Shown: positions 15,422 to 26,055, numbered from the stretch's first letter. The stretch: 64,000 nt of DNA from Flavobacterium ovatum (GCF_040703125.1 NZ_CP160035.1:4016001-4080000), one strand, 5' to 3'. Notes: a model not told the origin generated them from the letters alone. Numbers and translations: made by a program.

Positions 15422-18169
15422 TTAAAGTTTTTCTTTTAACTCAATATCCAGAAACACAAACAACCCACAAGGTACAGTGATGGTTGCTTTTTCTGCTGTG
15501 AATTTCACCTCTTCATTGGTTAACAAATTAATGATCTTCTTTACTTTTGCTGTATGAAAATTAACCGTCACCATGCGGTCACCTGGATTTACATAACCAC
15601 CATCCACCAAGGTCAATCGCAAATGAGTGGGTGCTGTTTGCGCCGCTACCCAAGCCACACGACCTTCTACAGTTAGAGGCATTATTTTTGTCCCTTCTTC
15701 TATCGCTTTTTTTACTGTTGTGTAATACTCATCTGCTCTATAACTTTTTGTTTTATTTGCATCCGAATAATAATTTCTACCGTCTGTAAAAAATTCTTTT
15801 ACATTATTTTTATAAATAGGGTTTAGGTGATTCTCCAACAATCCTCTTTTAGAATTTTTGTCTGTCGGAGGCGTTGTCAAAACCATTCCGTTGCTATAAG
15901 TAGGTAAAAATTCTAATCTGCGTTCCTTGGCACCTGATGCGTAGCTAGAAAAATCCCAATCTGTTACAGGAGCACCTGCAAACACGCCCGTGGTACGACC
16001 TATAACCATAGGATTTTCATTTTCGAATTTTTCATCATAAATGGTTATATCTTTTACGTGATTCCCTTCTAAATACAAAGAATCAGGATCTATAATACTT
16101 AAATGAACGGGGTTAATACTCACGATTTCTTCACGAGTAGGAACGTACAAAATTCCTTTTGCAATCATATCCCACAATACTTTTTGATAGTCTTCATTTA
16201 CAGACGTATTGTGAACCACGGTAGCACCACTAGCAATTTGGTGTACAAACATTCTTAACGCATGATTTGGTACTTTTTGATAAGACAATTGTCTCAATCG
16301 ATCATAACAAGCATTGTCTCTTGTAAATCGGCTTCCCCATTGATTCATCGAACCCGCAGCCCATAAACCCATTCTACCCGAAATACTCATGTCCATTGTT
16401 TTGCTATTGGATTCCTCCATAGACGACACAAATACATTGGCAAACTCCCCAGAAACCAAACGTTTCCAAGCCGGTGTATAAACCGATGATTGCCAAAATA
16501 AATTTTTATTTCTAATTGAAAAAAAACTGTTTGTTCCCTGTAAATGATTTGCTAATGGATAGATGAAATTTTCTGTCGTCCACTCAATATCTTTATCGTG
16601 TTGCTCCAATTCTGCCAAAACTGGAATCACTATTTTTGCTCCCGCATAATCAACTACTTTTTTTACAGTTGATAAGGAATAGAAATAAACATCTCTACCG
16701 TGTCCTTGCCAATACTGAATTCCTGATTTAGAATCATCTAAACCCTTTTTGAAAAGATTAAATGCCTCTGTACTAGTTAAATCGGCTTTCTTACGATCAT
16801 CCCTTGTTTCTCTTGAAACTTTATTATCCAAAATAGAACGATCCCAATTTTCGACATGTGGGTATAGTTTTTTAACCTCTTCTATAATTACTGGATTTTT
16901 ACTATTTATTCTAGCCAAAGCATCTATTTCTTCTCTATTCAAACCAGAAGACAAAACCTTTACAGCCACTTTTTGGTTTTCCCAATTTGGTGCTTTAAAC
17001 TTTCTTAGCTTTAGACTAAAATCTTTTGTGTTTTCAAGAATTTTGAAAATTTTCCCGGGAGGATTTAATTTTTCGAAATCCTTTTTCCAGTTATTATTGG
17101 TGTAGTCAATCACATGAATACAACTACCACCACTTTGTGCGCTACCTAAAATTAGTTTTTTAGTACTCGCATCTTTACACATATCATTAAAAGCATAATT
17201 ACTTTCAATAATCTCTGTTTTCTCTCCATTTTTATCAGGAGAAACTAAAAACATTCTATTTCCAAACAGCACATAATATTTGAAACTATTTGCATCTGGA
17301 ATTGCCTCAGCAGATGCCAAACGGTAACCTACTGCTCCTAAATCTGATTTTTCTTTTAGTTTTAGATCTAATTTAGCATTGGTTAATTTTTCAACAGAAG
17401 CCACAGAAACTCCCAATTGATTCAATCCGTTTCCTCCTAAAATTATTTCTGTGTTTCCTGGAACCAAATCATTTACCGAAAAAGTTCCTGGACAAGAACC
17501 TCCTTTACCTTTACCATTCATCTTGTCAGAAGCATAAGGTTTGTTCTCTAAAGGATTGAAATAATACAAAACTCCTTGATCGTAATTGGTATTGAAAGCA
17601 CTTAAAGCCACCAAAACATCTTTTCCTTTTTGCTGAATCGTTCTCAGGTAATTGATGGCATGATCTTTAAACTTATTTTCAACACTATAAGAAGCTGACG
17701 GAATGTATTTTAACAATTTTCCATCGGCTGTTAAATAATGAATATTCTTATCGTAACCACCACAAACAACATAATTTATTTTATCCTTAGAAACCATAGT
17801 TGCTGATAAAATAGGTGCAGAATTCTTTTTAAATTTCCACAATAACTTTCCATCATCATCAAGGCAATATAAGTTTCCGTCTGCATTTGGAGCCAAAATC
17901 TCATCTTTACCGTCATCGTCAATATCCGCACAATAAATGTCATTATTCATAAAACCAGAAAGTTCGTTCTTCCACTGTAACTTTCCATCATAATCATAAC
18001 AAACGACTGTTCCCTCGTAACTGGAACCTATAATTTTTGTTGTGTTTTTATACTTCATCACCCTCACTTTCATGATGGTGTAATCAGTTTCAATACTTTT
18101 AATTCCGTCAGCAGCTTGTCCGCTTTGGATACTCAAAAAAATCACTAATAAACTTATTATTTTTTTCAT
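15422..18169 (-). CDS. beta-propeller protein, candidate GH150 lambda-carrageenase-like enzyme (copy A)
   Basis: A 915-residue secreted protein counted from the Met after MISSEIY, which gives a signal peptide ending QSGQAA. Residues about 25-380 are PQQ/VCBS-like propeller blades with repeated DIDDDGKDEILAPNADG and CLDDDGKLLWKF units. The C-terminal half (about 450-915) carries WQGHGRDVYF, an acidic PVLAELEQHDKDIEW stretch and WQSSVYTPAWKRL, all shared with the 973-residue paralog at 49406-52327. Published lambda-carrageenase (GH150) is about 105 kDa with an N-terminal beta-propeller and a separate second module. Size, layout and the carrageenan-type context match, but I could not align it to a characterised member. 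It lacks a type IX tag. Confidence 0.55.
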   Translation of the reverse strand: MKKIISLLVIFLSIQSGQAADGIKSIETDYTIMKVRVMKYKNTTKIIGSSYEGTVVCYDYDGKLQWKNELSGFMNNDIYCADIDDDGKDEILAPNADGNLYCLDDDGKLLWKFKKNSAPILSATMVSKDKINYVVCGGYDKNIHYLTADGKLLKYIPSASYSVENKFKDHAINYLRTIQQKGKDVLVALSAFNTNYDQGVLYYFNPLENKPYASDKMNGKGKGGSCPGTFSVNDLVPGNTEIILGGNGLNQLGVSVASVEKLTNAKLDLKLKEKSDLGAVGYRLASAEAIPDANSFKYYVLFGNRMFLVSPDKNGEKTEIIESNYAFNDMCKDASTKKLILGSAQSGGSCIHVIDYTNNNWKKDFEKLNPPGKIFKILENTKDFSLKLRKFKAPNWENQKVAVKVLSSGLNREEIDALARINSKNPVIIEEVKKLYPHVENWDRSILDNKVSRETRDDRKKADLTSTEAFNLFKKGLDDSKSGIQYWQGHGRDVYFYSLSTVKKVVDYAGAKIVIPVLAELEQHDKDIEWTTENFIYPLANHLQGTNSFFSIRNKNLFWQSSVYTPAWKRLVSGEFANVFVSSMEESNSKTMDMSISGRMGLWAAGSMNQWGSRFTRDNACYDRLRQLSYQKVPNHALRMFVHQIASGATVVHNTSVNEDYQKVLWDMIAKGILYVPTREEIVSINPVHLSIIDPDSLYLEGNHVKDITIYDEKFENENPMVIGRTTGVFAGAPVTDWDFSSYASGAKERRLEFLPTYSNGMVLTTPPTDKNSKRGLLENHLNPIYKNNVKEFFTDGRNYYSDANKTKSYRADEYYTTVKKAIEEGTKIMPLTVEGRVAWVAAQTAPTHLRLTLVDGGYVNPGDRMVTVNFHTAKVKKIINLLTNEEVKFTAEKATITVPCGLFVFLDIELKEKL

Positions 18170-18366
18170 ATATATTTCACTACTAATCACGATCGTTATA
18201 ACTATTCAACAAATCTATTCTAATAAAAAAAGGGACTAATCCGTAGACAAATCCCTATTCTATACTTTAAACGAAATAAAAAAGACAAACCTTCTAAATA
18301 CTGAGGATTTAATCGTTCGAATAAAAAAATTATTGACTATACATCATTAAAACAAACTAAAATGTA

Positions 18367-19884
18367 TTATTCTGTAATGTAAGGCTTACTGTTTTTTAAA
18401 CCAGGCTCATCATATTTTACTAGCTGTTTGAACAATTCTGTTTGCATCTTTTGAGCAATCGCTTTATAATTTTTATCATTGTAGAAATTGGTCAACTCGT
18501 CTGGGTCTTTTGTTAAGTCAAACAAATAAGGATGCTCGTTTTTATCGATTACTAATTTATAGCGATCATTTACAGCCGTTACCCACCAGCCACCAGATTT
18601 GGCATAATAGGTTATTCTATCACTATCAATTACTTTTTTAGCGTTTAAAAAATCATCAGAACTATCTAAACCATGAAACTTAGCTTTGGTTTTTATTCCC
18701 ATAATACTCAAGATTGTTGGTGCAAAATCGACATTGGTGTAAGCCGTATTAATTACTTTACCCGCTGGAATTTTATCTGGATAACGAATTACAAACGGAA
18801 TGCGAGCAGATGCTTCGTAAGGAACGCCTTTATTTACACGATTGTGTTCAAAAAACATATCACCATGGTCTGAAGTAAAAACCACAATCGTATTTTCGGT
18901 TAAATTATTATCTTCCAAAAATTTAAGAATTCGACCTACACTATCATCGATATGGCTTACCATTCCGAAATATTGTTTTAAGGCTTCTTTGTCTTTAGCA
19001 AAAGATTTCTTCCCATTGGCTTCATTAGTATCTTCTTTATCTTCGCCGTCCTTAGCCCATGATGGTTTGATGGCGGTATATTCTGCTGCCATTGTCTTTG
19101 GAGCTTTAATGTTTAGATTTTCATACATCGTGTGATACGGAGGTTTTGCGTAATCAGGAGTATGCGGATCTGGAATAGATACCATCAAGGCAAAAGGCTT
19201 CTTTTTATCACGCTCAAGTATTTCTAGTGCTTTATCGGTAAAAAAATCGGTTAAATGAATAATTTCTTCTTTTGGGAATTTATTAATTTGGTTTTGATTG
19301 ACAGCAGAAACCTTATCACCTTCTAAATGAAAATAAGGAGCATGCCCTCCATCCATCATATAGCGATTATCTTCAAAACCTCCATTATATTCAATTCCAA
19401 AAGCATAAGTTCCATTTCCAGCCAAATGCCATTTCCCTACATAGGAAGTCGAATAACCATTGTCTTTTAAAATAGAGGCAAAAGTTGGTATTCCTTTCTT
19501 CAAATGAAGTCCGTTTTTGGGTGCACCTGTAGCTTGAGGATACAAACCTGTCACCAAGGACGCTCTAGATGGCGTACATACTGGCGACGAGGCATAATAA
19601 CTAGTACAAATAGCACCGCCGTCTGCCAATTTATCAATGTTGGGAGTTTTGGAATTATTGCCTTTTCCCCAAACAAAAGCTTGGTCTTCTGATAGTAATT
19701 TTTGGTAACAACTTAGCGTTCGGAAATTATGTTCATCGGTATGAATAATAATCAGGTTGGGTAGTTTTTGGCTAGCCACCTTTTTTTCTGTCAATGTATC
19801 CTTTTCTGTTTCCACTTTTGAAGCAAAACTGGTTAACATCACAAAGGAACCTAGAGAAATGGATAGTATCGTTTTTAATGTCAT
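18367..19884 (-). CDS. family S1 formylglycine sulfatase
   Basis: A 505-residue sulfatase. The signal peptide is weak (TILSISLGSFVMLTSFAS). The metal residues start at HTDEHNFRTLS, a His/Asp variant of the common DD pair, and Cys103 in PVCTPSRASLVTG is the formylglycine site. The distal site is FTSDHGDMFFEHN. A lysine- and acid-rich insertion (KDGEDKEDTNEANGKK, about residues 275-290) is unusual. It lies between the propeller enzyme and another sulfatase on the same strand. The HTDEHN opening differs from the other three sulfatases, suggesting a different sulfate position. Confidence 0.87.
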   Translation of the reverse strand: MTLKTILSISLGSFVMLTSFASKVETEKDTLTEKKVASQKLPNLIIIHTDEHNFRTLSCYQKLLSEDQAFVWGKGNNSKTPNIDKLADGGAICTSYYASSPVCTPSRASLVTGLYPQATGAPKNGLHLKKGIPTFASILKDNGYSTSYVGKWHLAGNGTYAFGIEYNGGFEDNRYMMDGGHAPYFHLEGDKVSAVNQNQINKFPKEEIIHLTDFFTDKALEILERDKKKPFALMVSIPDPHTPDYAKPPYHTMYENLNIKAPKTMAAEYTAIKPSWAKDGEDKEDTNEANGKKSFAKDKEALKQYFGMVSHIDDSVGRILKFLEDNNLTENTIVVFTSDHGDMFFEHNRVNKGVPYEASARIPFVIRYPDKIPAGKVINTAYTNVDFAPTILSIMGIKTKAKFHGLDSSDDFLNAKKVIDSDRITYYAKSGGWWVTAVNDRYKLVIDKNEHPYLFDLTKDPDELTNFYNDKNYKAIAQKMQTELFKQLVKYDEPGLKNSKPYITE

Positions 19885-20077
19885 AATGTTATTTATATAT
19901 TAGTTGTTTGACCAAATATAGTTCCAAACAAAAAAATAATTGTTTGCTGCAGTAAAAAAAATGTATTTATACGTAAAAACAGCTAAAGAAATCAAAATAG
20001 ACGTATTGAAATGGATTCTAAAATAATATTTCTAAACCAATATAATATCAATATTCTGTAGCACTTTGATTTTTACC

Positions 20078-21490
20078 TTATTTCAAGGCTCTGTCTTGAG
20101 AAGCTTTCAACCACTCTTCCATTTCTTTTACAACCTCTTTATATTCTGGTTTCATGACTACATTTTCGTTCTCATCGGGGTCACTGAGGTGGTCGAAAAG
20201 CATGACTTCTTCTCCATGTTTTTTACCTGAATAATGGGTATAAGCATAACGATCATTGATAACGGTATCTCCATCTAAAAATCTACTATAGGCATATTCT
20301 CTAAATGGTTCCTCTTTTTTAGAAAGAAGCTCAGTGAAACTTTTCCCTTGAATTTGTTTTGGTGGAATAATTCCTGCCAGAGAACACAAGGTTGGGAAGA
20401 TATCGGCACTTTCGACAATTGCAGATGTTTTATTAACGTTTTTATTAGCTGGTACTTTTATAATCAGAGGCACTTTCAAGGCTAATTTCATCATATTGTG
20501 TTTTCCCCAAAAGGTATGTTCTCCTAGATTCCACCCATGATCTCCCCATAGAACCACAATGGTATTTTCATCTAAATTCAGATTTTTAAGTTCTTGTAAT
20601 ACATCACCAATTAATTTATCGGTATAACTAACGCTGGCATAATAACCATGTTTCATCATTTTACGAAATTCTTCCGATTTTGGGTTTAAATTATCTAAAT
20701 AATAGTTTCTGAATTCACCACTTCCGTTAAGACTTGCAGGCGCATTTTTTGGGCGGAAATTATTATTTGCTTCAGTAATGGAATCTCTATTGTATAAATC
20801 CCAATATTTTTTTGGGGCATAAAATGGTAAATGAGGACGAACAAAACCGCAAGCAATAAAAAAGGGTTGATTGTTTTTTTTCTGATTTCTCAGCTGTTCA
20901 ATAGTTTTCAAGGCAGTCTGTCCGTCGTTATAGGCATCATCCTTCACATCTGGCATTTCATATATTCTTCCTCTATTAGCCTTGCTTAATGTTAAGGCTG
21001 ATATAGGATCTTTCGATAGCATAAAATCATATTTCTCTCCTTGATTCAACCAAGCAGGTTCACTCCAACTCCTATCATTAGCATCATCTGGATGATGAAA
21101 AACTTTTCCAATAGAAAAGGTCTGGTATCCTGCTTCTTTAAAAACCTGAGGTAATGTTTTTGCATCTGGGACATCTTTTGATGCATAAGCATCAAATTGA
21201 ACAAAACGTTCTTTTGTTGGAAGAATACCCGTTAATAGACTCGCTCTGGAAGCACCGCAAACAGGAATATTGCAATAAGCATTGTTAAATAACGTTCCTT
21301 GGGATGCTAGTTTGTCGATATTAGGAGTTTTAATTTGTGGCGAACCATAACAACCTAGTTCAGGACGCAAATCGTCAACCATAATAAATACAACATTGGG
21401 TTGCTTCTGTCCGTTACTTATACTTATATTACCTATAACTATTAGGAAAAGCATTAGAAAATCACTCCATTTTATCGTTCTTTTTTTCAT
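20078..21490 (-). CDS. family S1 sulfatase (CGASR active site)
   Basis: A 470-residue secreted sulfatase. The signal peptide is followed by QKQPNVVFIMVDDLRPELG, then Cys78 in PVCGASRASLLTG. Ala replaces the usual Pro in C-x-P-S-R, which still fits the C-x-[PA]-S-R maturation motif. WGDHGWNLGEHTFWGK is the distal metal/substrate site, typical of iduronate-2-sulfatase-like (S1_7) enzymes. Its first 70 or so codons, together with the end of the upstream GH2 gene, are duplicated as a fragment at 29344-29665. It is probably co-transcribed with the GH2 gene 69 bases upstream. Confidence 0.87.
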   Translation of the reverse strand: MKKRTIKWSDFLMLFLIVIGNISISNGQKQPNVVFIMVDDLRPELGCYGSPQIKTPNIDKLASQGTLFNNAYCNIPVCGASRASLLTGILPTKERFVQFDAYASKDVPDAKTLPQVFKEAGYQTFSIGKVFHHPDDANDRSWSEPAWLNQGEKYDFMLSKDPISALTLSKANRGRIYEMPDVKDDAYNDGQTALKTIEQLRNQKKNNQPFFIACGFVRPHLPFYAPKKYWDLYNRDSITEANNNFRPKNAPASLNGSGEFRNYYLDNLNPKSEEFRKMMKHGYYASVSYTDKLIGDVLQELKNLNLDENTIVVLWGDHGWNLGEHTFWGKHNMMKLALKVPLIIKVPANKNVNKTSAIVESADIFPTLCSLAGIIPPKQIQGKSFTELLSKKEEPFREYAYSRFLDGDTVINDRYAYTHYSGKKHGEEVMLFDHLSDPDENENVVMKPEYKEVVKEMEEWLKASQDRALK

Positions 21491-21559
21491 CTTTATAATT
21501 TTAATAAATAGTGTAAAACTGTTTTTATAATCTTTTATCCATAGTTCGAATTATAGATT

Positions 21560-24172
21560 TTATTCCTTTGTTTTGCTTCTAAATTCCATTAAATCTTGTT
21601 CTTTACCAGTTATGATTAATTGAAGATTTTTGATTTCTTTATGCAATTCTTGAACATCTAAAGGTAAGTCTATCTTCGATTCTTGAATAACAAATCCTTT
21701 CTCCTTCTTCACCTTAGCCGATGTTGATAAATAATTGGCATCATAAAGTGGTTTTTTGATCATTGGTTTTGATTCCAATGTTATCGTTTCAGTATTTAAT
21801 CCGCTTGCGAATCCTTTTATTTTAATAGTTCCCGCTTTTAAGGTCGAACGAACCAAAACTGTTGCCACACCCATTTCTGCTTTTACAGGATTGGTACTTA
21901 TAATTTCCCCTTCTCCTTCAATTTCGAAATAAACCTCTGTAGACGCTAATACTTTTTTGATACCATCTGTATCCACAATAGTTGCTCGAACTGGAATAAA
22001 ATCGGAACCGTCTGCCACTAAATCCAAGCCTTGACTATCAACAGTCAGTTTGACCCCAGCAGTACGTTCAGCATAATTTTTCACTGTTTTGACAACCACT
22101 TTTCCATCAATCATCCCTTCTGCTATTAATTCAATTTGATTGGTCTTGGAACGCCAATGGGTATTGATTTCTGCAAAGTCGAATACATTTTCGAATACAA
22201 AAGGAGCATGTGGTAAATCCTTAAATTTTGGGTCATTGGATGGTTTTTGAATGCCCACAACTTTCCCTAGCCAAGTCAATTTTATTTCGTCACAATTACT
22301 GAATATGACAATTTCTTTTGGAGAAATCTGCGTCAATTCGTTGGCTATAAATAGCATTGGACCCGTTTCTATTCCTGGTACTTTATAGTCCGCATTGTAT
22401 TGACTTTTGTATAAATAATACACATATTTTGGTAAACGTAGTCCGTTCAATAATCCGCCCCAAAAAGGGTCTGGATGATAGCCTCTTTGATGGTCTATTC
22501 CTGCCCAAATTGCACCTCCTAATCTTGATTTTGGTGTTTTGAATCGGTCATTTAGGGTGGCTGCTTGTATCATAGCTTGATTGAGTAACGCTTTTTCTCC
22601 CCATTCCATTTTTACTCGAGTAGTTGCATTTTGCGAAGACCAATTGTCCACTTCGTTTCCATCACCATATTCTCGATTAAAGGAATTCACATTGGGATCG
22701 GTACCGTGATACTGCAAATCCAAGCCTGCTTTTTTGGCTTCTTGGTAATCCGTTACCGTAAACATTCCTGGAAAAGGAAATTCTTCGTGAGCAATTTTAT
22801 GCATCTTGTTCATCGCTTCTGCGGGTTGCTGTGGTGTTTCGTTCAGAGCCGTTTCCCACATTAAAATAGAAGCCAAATTGCGATCACGTCGCACTAGATT
22901 ATGAGTGTCTTCATACAGTCTTTTTTCGAAAATAGGCTCTTTGAAGTTAAAGAAATGCCAACCCGGATTGGCTGTTGTTGTCAACATTCCAAATTCATCA
23001 CAAGCATCATAAAACGCAGGGTCTTGTGGATAATGGCCTGCTCTTATAATGCGTGAACCACCTTCTCTTAGTAATTTCACATCTCGCCATTGTCCAGAAT
23101 TTGGCAATGCATTTCCAACATAAGTATAATCTTGATGACGGTTTACTCCGATTAACTTCGCTTCATACGGTTCTTTGTTTATGTATAAGCCGTCTTTTCC
23201 ACGCATTTCGAACAAACGAATTCCAATACGCGTTCGCATTGCGTCTACCACTTTACCATTGACAACAATTTCTGTCTTTATATAATGAAGATAGGGATTA
23301 TCAGGATGCCAAAATTGTACATTCTTAACGTCCAATTGTTGGCTCAATTGTTTGCTTTCGCCCGCTTTTAAGTCAATTTTCTGAGTTGTCTTTTTGATTG
23401 GTTTATAATTGGCATCTTCCAGCGTAGTTTGAAGGGTAATTTTATTAGCTTGTTGGCTATCATTTGCCAATTCTGTTCGAACTTCTATTTTTGCAGCCTT
23501 ACCATTAATAGCAACTGTTGCCGCAAAAACACCTCCGCCAGCAACCGTAGTACTTAGCTCTGTGAGTGTAACATGCGTAGAAGGGGTTTCGATAAGATAG
23601 GTATCTCTATAAATACCGCCCATATAAGTAAAATCCAATCCAGATTGGTTTTTACCTGGTAAATAGGTTTTATCATCACTATTATCGGCTTTTACAGCCA
23701 CTATATTGGGAGTTGCATCTTTGTTTATCAAATTGGTAATATCAACAGCAAAAGGCAAATATCCTCCAAAATGTTCGGTCGCAAGTTTTCCGTTTACCCA
23801 GACTTGGCATTTTCCCATTACCGCTTCAAAATAAAGATATACTTTGGCGTCAGCCGTTTTTTTACTGACTTGAAATTGTTTGCGGTACCAAGCAATACCT
23901 TGATAATTACGACCTCCACTGGCATTTTCGCCCAATATTTCTAATCCGTGCGGAAGATTTGCAGCTTCCCAAGCACTGTCGTCAAATTGTAGCTGTTCCG
24001 CATTTTTTACGTCGCCCTTAAAAAAACGCCATCCAGGGTTGAAATTAAACACTTTTCTAGAAGAGTTGGCTACTTCATAAAATCCGGCTGTAGAGAAATT
24101 TTGGGCTTTGACCGCAATGCCACTTATGGACAACAATAAGGTAAATAAGTATATTAAAATGGATTTTTTCAT
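21560..24172 (-). CDS. GH2 glycoside hydrolase with C-terminal extension
   Basis: An 870-residue secreted enzyme (signal peptide ends VKAQ, residue 24). Order: sugar-binding jelly roll (about 45-195, with GIAWYRKQF and GGIYRDTYL), Ig-like domain, TIM barrel (about 330-620), then an Ig/Big-like domain (about 700-800) and a short helical tail. The acid/base candidate is Glu445 in WETALNETP, an altered form of the usual W-G-x-x-N-E. The nucleophile candidate is Glu501 in NREYGDGNE. GH2 covers beta-galactosidases, beta-glucuronidases and beta-mannosidases; in this locus beta-galactosidase is the first guess and beta-glucuronidase the second. The stop of the lyase gene upstream is only 7 bases away. 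Confidence 0.8.
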   Translation of the reverse strand: MKKSILIYLFTLLLSISGIAVKAQNFSTAGFYEVANSSRKVFNFNPGWRFFKGDVKNAEQLQFDDSAWEAANLPHGLEILGENASGGRNYQGIAWYRKQFQVSKKTADAKVYLYFEAVMGKCQVWVNGKLATEHFGGYLPFAVDITNLINKDATPNIVAVKADNSDDKTYLPGKNQSGLDFTYMGGIYRDTYLIETPSTHVTLTELSTTVAGGGVFAATVAINGKAAKIEVRTELANDSQQANKITLQTTLEDANYKPIKKTTQKIDLKAGESKQLSQQLDVKNVQFWHPDNPYLHYIKTEIVVNGKVVDAMRTRIGIRLFEMRGKDGLYINKEPYEAKLIGVNRHQDYTYVGNALPNSGQWRDVKLLREGGSRIIRAGHYPQDPAFYDACDEFGMLTTTANPGWHFFNFKEPIFEKRLYEDTHNLVRRDRNLASILMWETALNETPQQPAEAMNKMHKIAHEEFPFPGMFTVTDYQEAKKAGLDLQYHGTDPNVNSFNREYGDGNEVDNWSSQNATTRVKMEWGEKALLNQAMIQAATLNDRFKTPKSRLGGAIWAGIDHQRGYHPDPFWGGLLNGLRLPKYVYYLYKSQYNADYKVPGIETGPMLFIANELTQISPKEIVIFSNCDEIKLTWLGKVVGIQKPSNDPKFKDLPHAPFVFENVFDFAEINTHWRSKTNQIELIAEGMIDGKVVVKTVKNYAERTAGVKLTVDSQGLDLVADGSDFIPVRATIVDTDGIKKVLASTEVYFEIEGEGEIISTNPVKAEMGVATVLVRSTLKAGTIKIKGFASGLNTETITLESKPMIKKPLYDANYLSTSAKVKKEKGFVIQESKIDLPLDVQELHKEIKNLQLIITGKEQDLMEFRSKTKE

Positions 24173-24179
24173 AGTGAAT

Positions 24180-26051
24180 CTAATATTGAGATAATCTGAT
24201 TTTTATAGTGGTTTCGTCTAATTTACTAGCCGTTGCCGGAATTCGTATTTCTATCCGTTTGAGCCCTGCAATATGTTTGTCTAATTCTAATGGCGGTGGA
24301 TCCAATGACACAATTGCCACCGTTATCTTTGGATGCGAAATATTTTCTAATTTTATTTTTTTGCCTGCTTGCGAAAGAATTGCACCGCCTTTTATAATCT
24401 GCACATCAGCGGTTGTCAACATTTGCCAAGTAATCATTTTAGTTGTTTCAGACAACTTCAATTTATCTTCAATTAACAAAGAGGTATTGCTTTCTTTTAC
24501 AAATTTCCGCTCTGCTTTTTTTAAGTTTTTACCAAAAACAGCAGTTAAATCGAAAGATGCTTCTGGTTGCTTCCCGTCTTTAAAATCAATTAAAGGAGCA
24601 AAAGCATTGTTTAAAAATAACTCATTATTGACCGTTAAGGTACTATGTCCGAAGTTATTTTTTGTTAGCAATTTCCACCGATCACCATCTTGTGCATTGG
24701 TCCAAAGATTAAATCCTTGTTTCTCTAATTCGTTGTAGTCTTGATAACCACCATCTGCAGACCATCGTACTCCATTTAGCTCAAAAACAAAGGAACCAGC
24801 GTCCATATTACCATGGCTAATGCTTGCTCTTCCTCCTTTGCAACCTAAATAAAATTGATGTTCATCATCGGCACCGGATTTAAAAATAACTATCGGATTG
24901 TTTCCATTGCCTTTCCAAGCCACTGGCATATCTTTGAAAAAACGTTTCTCATATTGTGCAATCCATAGCATCCCAACACCATCAAATCGTGACAATTTGT
25001 TCGTCATTTCTGTTGGTTGCAAAAAACTATTTCGCTTAAAAAAAGCTTCGTTTCCAGATTTCATGGCAAACCAAGCGAGAACTGAATTACCATTAGCATT
25101 TTGCTTGTCTTCACAATCTGAAAAATTGTAATACAAACCAGATGGACATTCGCTTAACAACCTAAAAGTAGCACTTTCTTTAAATCCTAAAATGTCATTT
25201 GCGCCAAAATCAGTTCCAAAAGCGCTTTCAAACATACTATTTGTTGTTACAGAATAGGCCGTTGCGAAATCCCAATAAGTAGCGCCTTCTGGGTAAGCTC
25301 CGTCAGGTCCGTAAGCAGCTAAAACATTAGGCAAACCATCCAAAGCTCTCGCAATTGTTTTTGAAGCTATTTCTGGATTTTCATCAGCAATTGCGATAGA
25401 CGCAGCGATTAATCCACCTGCACACACTTGATTCCAATTGGTATTACCATAAGCAATTCCCCATTTTTTATCGTTGGCTCTCCATGTTTTTTGAATTGCT
25501 TTTTCGAGCAAAGATTGTTTGGCTAACCTAATGGTAGCCTCTGGCAAGTTCCCTTGTGTCCAATCAATAGCAATGGCAACTCCTAAAGCCATTTCTGCTA
25601 CATCTAGAAAATGTGATGGATTCCAATTGCTAAAGTTGCAAACCGCTTGCAATTCTTCATTTATACGATTTAACGATTTATCATCTTCTTCTATTAGATA
25701 TACAAATCCCAACATATTCATACGGTAAAGAAACTCCCGAGATACATCCAGCATGCGTCTGCCGATAATAACTCGTTCTAAAAGTGGTTCTTTATAAATA
25801 GCTTCCGCATTTAATTTTATAGCAGCATACCTGTTTTTGAGAACAGGATCTGAATTAATTTTTTCTCTTACTAATTTAACAGTTTCCTTGGTATAAACTA
25901 AACGTGGAAGTTCTTTTTTGATCTTATTTTGAAGATAGTCAACAGACATTGGATTATCTAATACAGGAAGTTTTTGTTGACTACATACTAAATTGGGTCT
26001 AGCGAACGTAACAACAACTATTGCGATATATACAAGTGATTTTATTTTCAT
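24180..26051 (-). CDS. heparinase II/III-type polysaccharide lyase
   Basis: A 623-residue secreted protein. The N-terminal two thirds look like an alpha/alpha toroid (about residues 60-380), with NTNWNQVCAGG and YPEGATYWDFATAYS, a motif pair I associate with the heparinase II/III superfamily. The C-terminal third is beta-rich (ISHGNMDAGSFVFELNGVRW), the usual location of a catalytic histidine and metal site. These enzymes cleave next to uronic acids by beta-elimination. The CAZy PL family cannot be decided by eye. It lies directly between GH105 (4-base gap) and GH2 (7-base gap), so lyase and GH105 probably act in series. Confidence 0.72.
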   Translation of the reverse strand: MKIKSLVYIAIVVVTFARPNLVCSQQKLPVLDNPMSVDYLQNKIKKELPRLVYTKETVKLVREKINSDPVLKNRYAAIKLNAEAIYKEPLLERVIIGRRMLDVSREFLYRMNMLGFVYLIEEDDKSLNRINEELQAVCNFSNWNPSHFLDVAEMALGVAIAIDWTQGNLPEATIRLAKQSLLEKAIQKTWRANDKKWGIAYGNTNWNQVCAGGLIAASIAIADENPEIASKTIARALDGLPNVLAAYGPDGAYPEGATYWDFATAYSVTTNSMFESAFGTDFGANDILGFKESATFRLLSECPSGLYYNFSDCEDKQNANGNSVLAWFAMKSGNEAFFKRNSFLQPTEMTNKLSRFDGVGMLWIAQYEKRFFKDMPVAWKGNGNNPIVIFKSGADDEHQFYLGCKGGRASISHGNMDAGSFVFELNGVRWSADGGYQDYNELEKQGFNLWTNAQDGDRWKLLTKNNFGHSTLTVNNELFLNNAFAPLIDFKDGKQPEASFDLTAVFGKNLKKAERKFVKESNTSLLIEDKLKLSETTKMITWQMLTTADVQIIKGGAILSQAGKKIKLENISHPKITVAIVSLDPPPLELDKHIAGLKRIEIRIPATASKLDETTIKIRLSQY

Positions 26052-26055
26052 TTAT

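Noticed and set aside
24208..24738. 176-codon open frame on the plus strand
   Set aside because: It lies fully antisense to the heparinase-type lyase, which has signal peptide and family motifs; the plus frame has neither.
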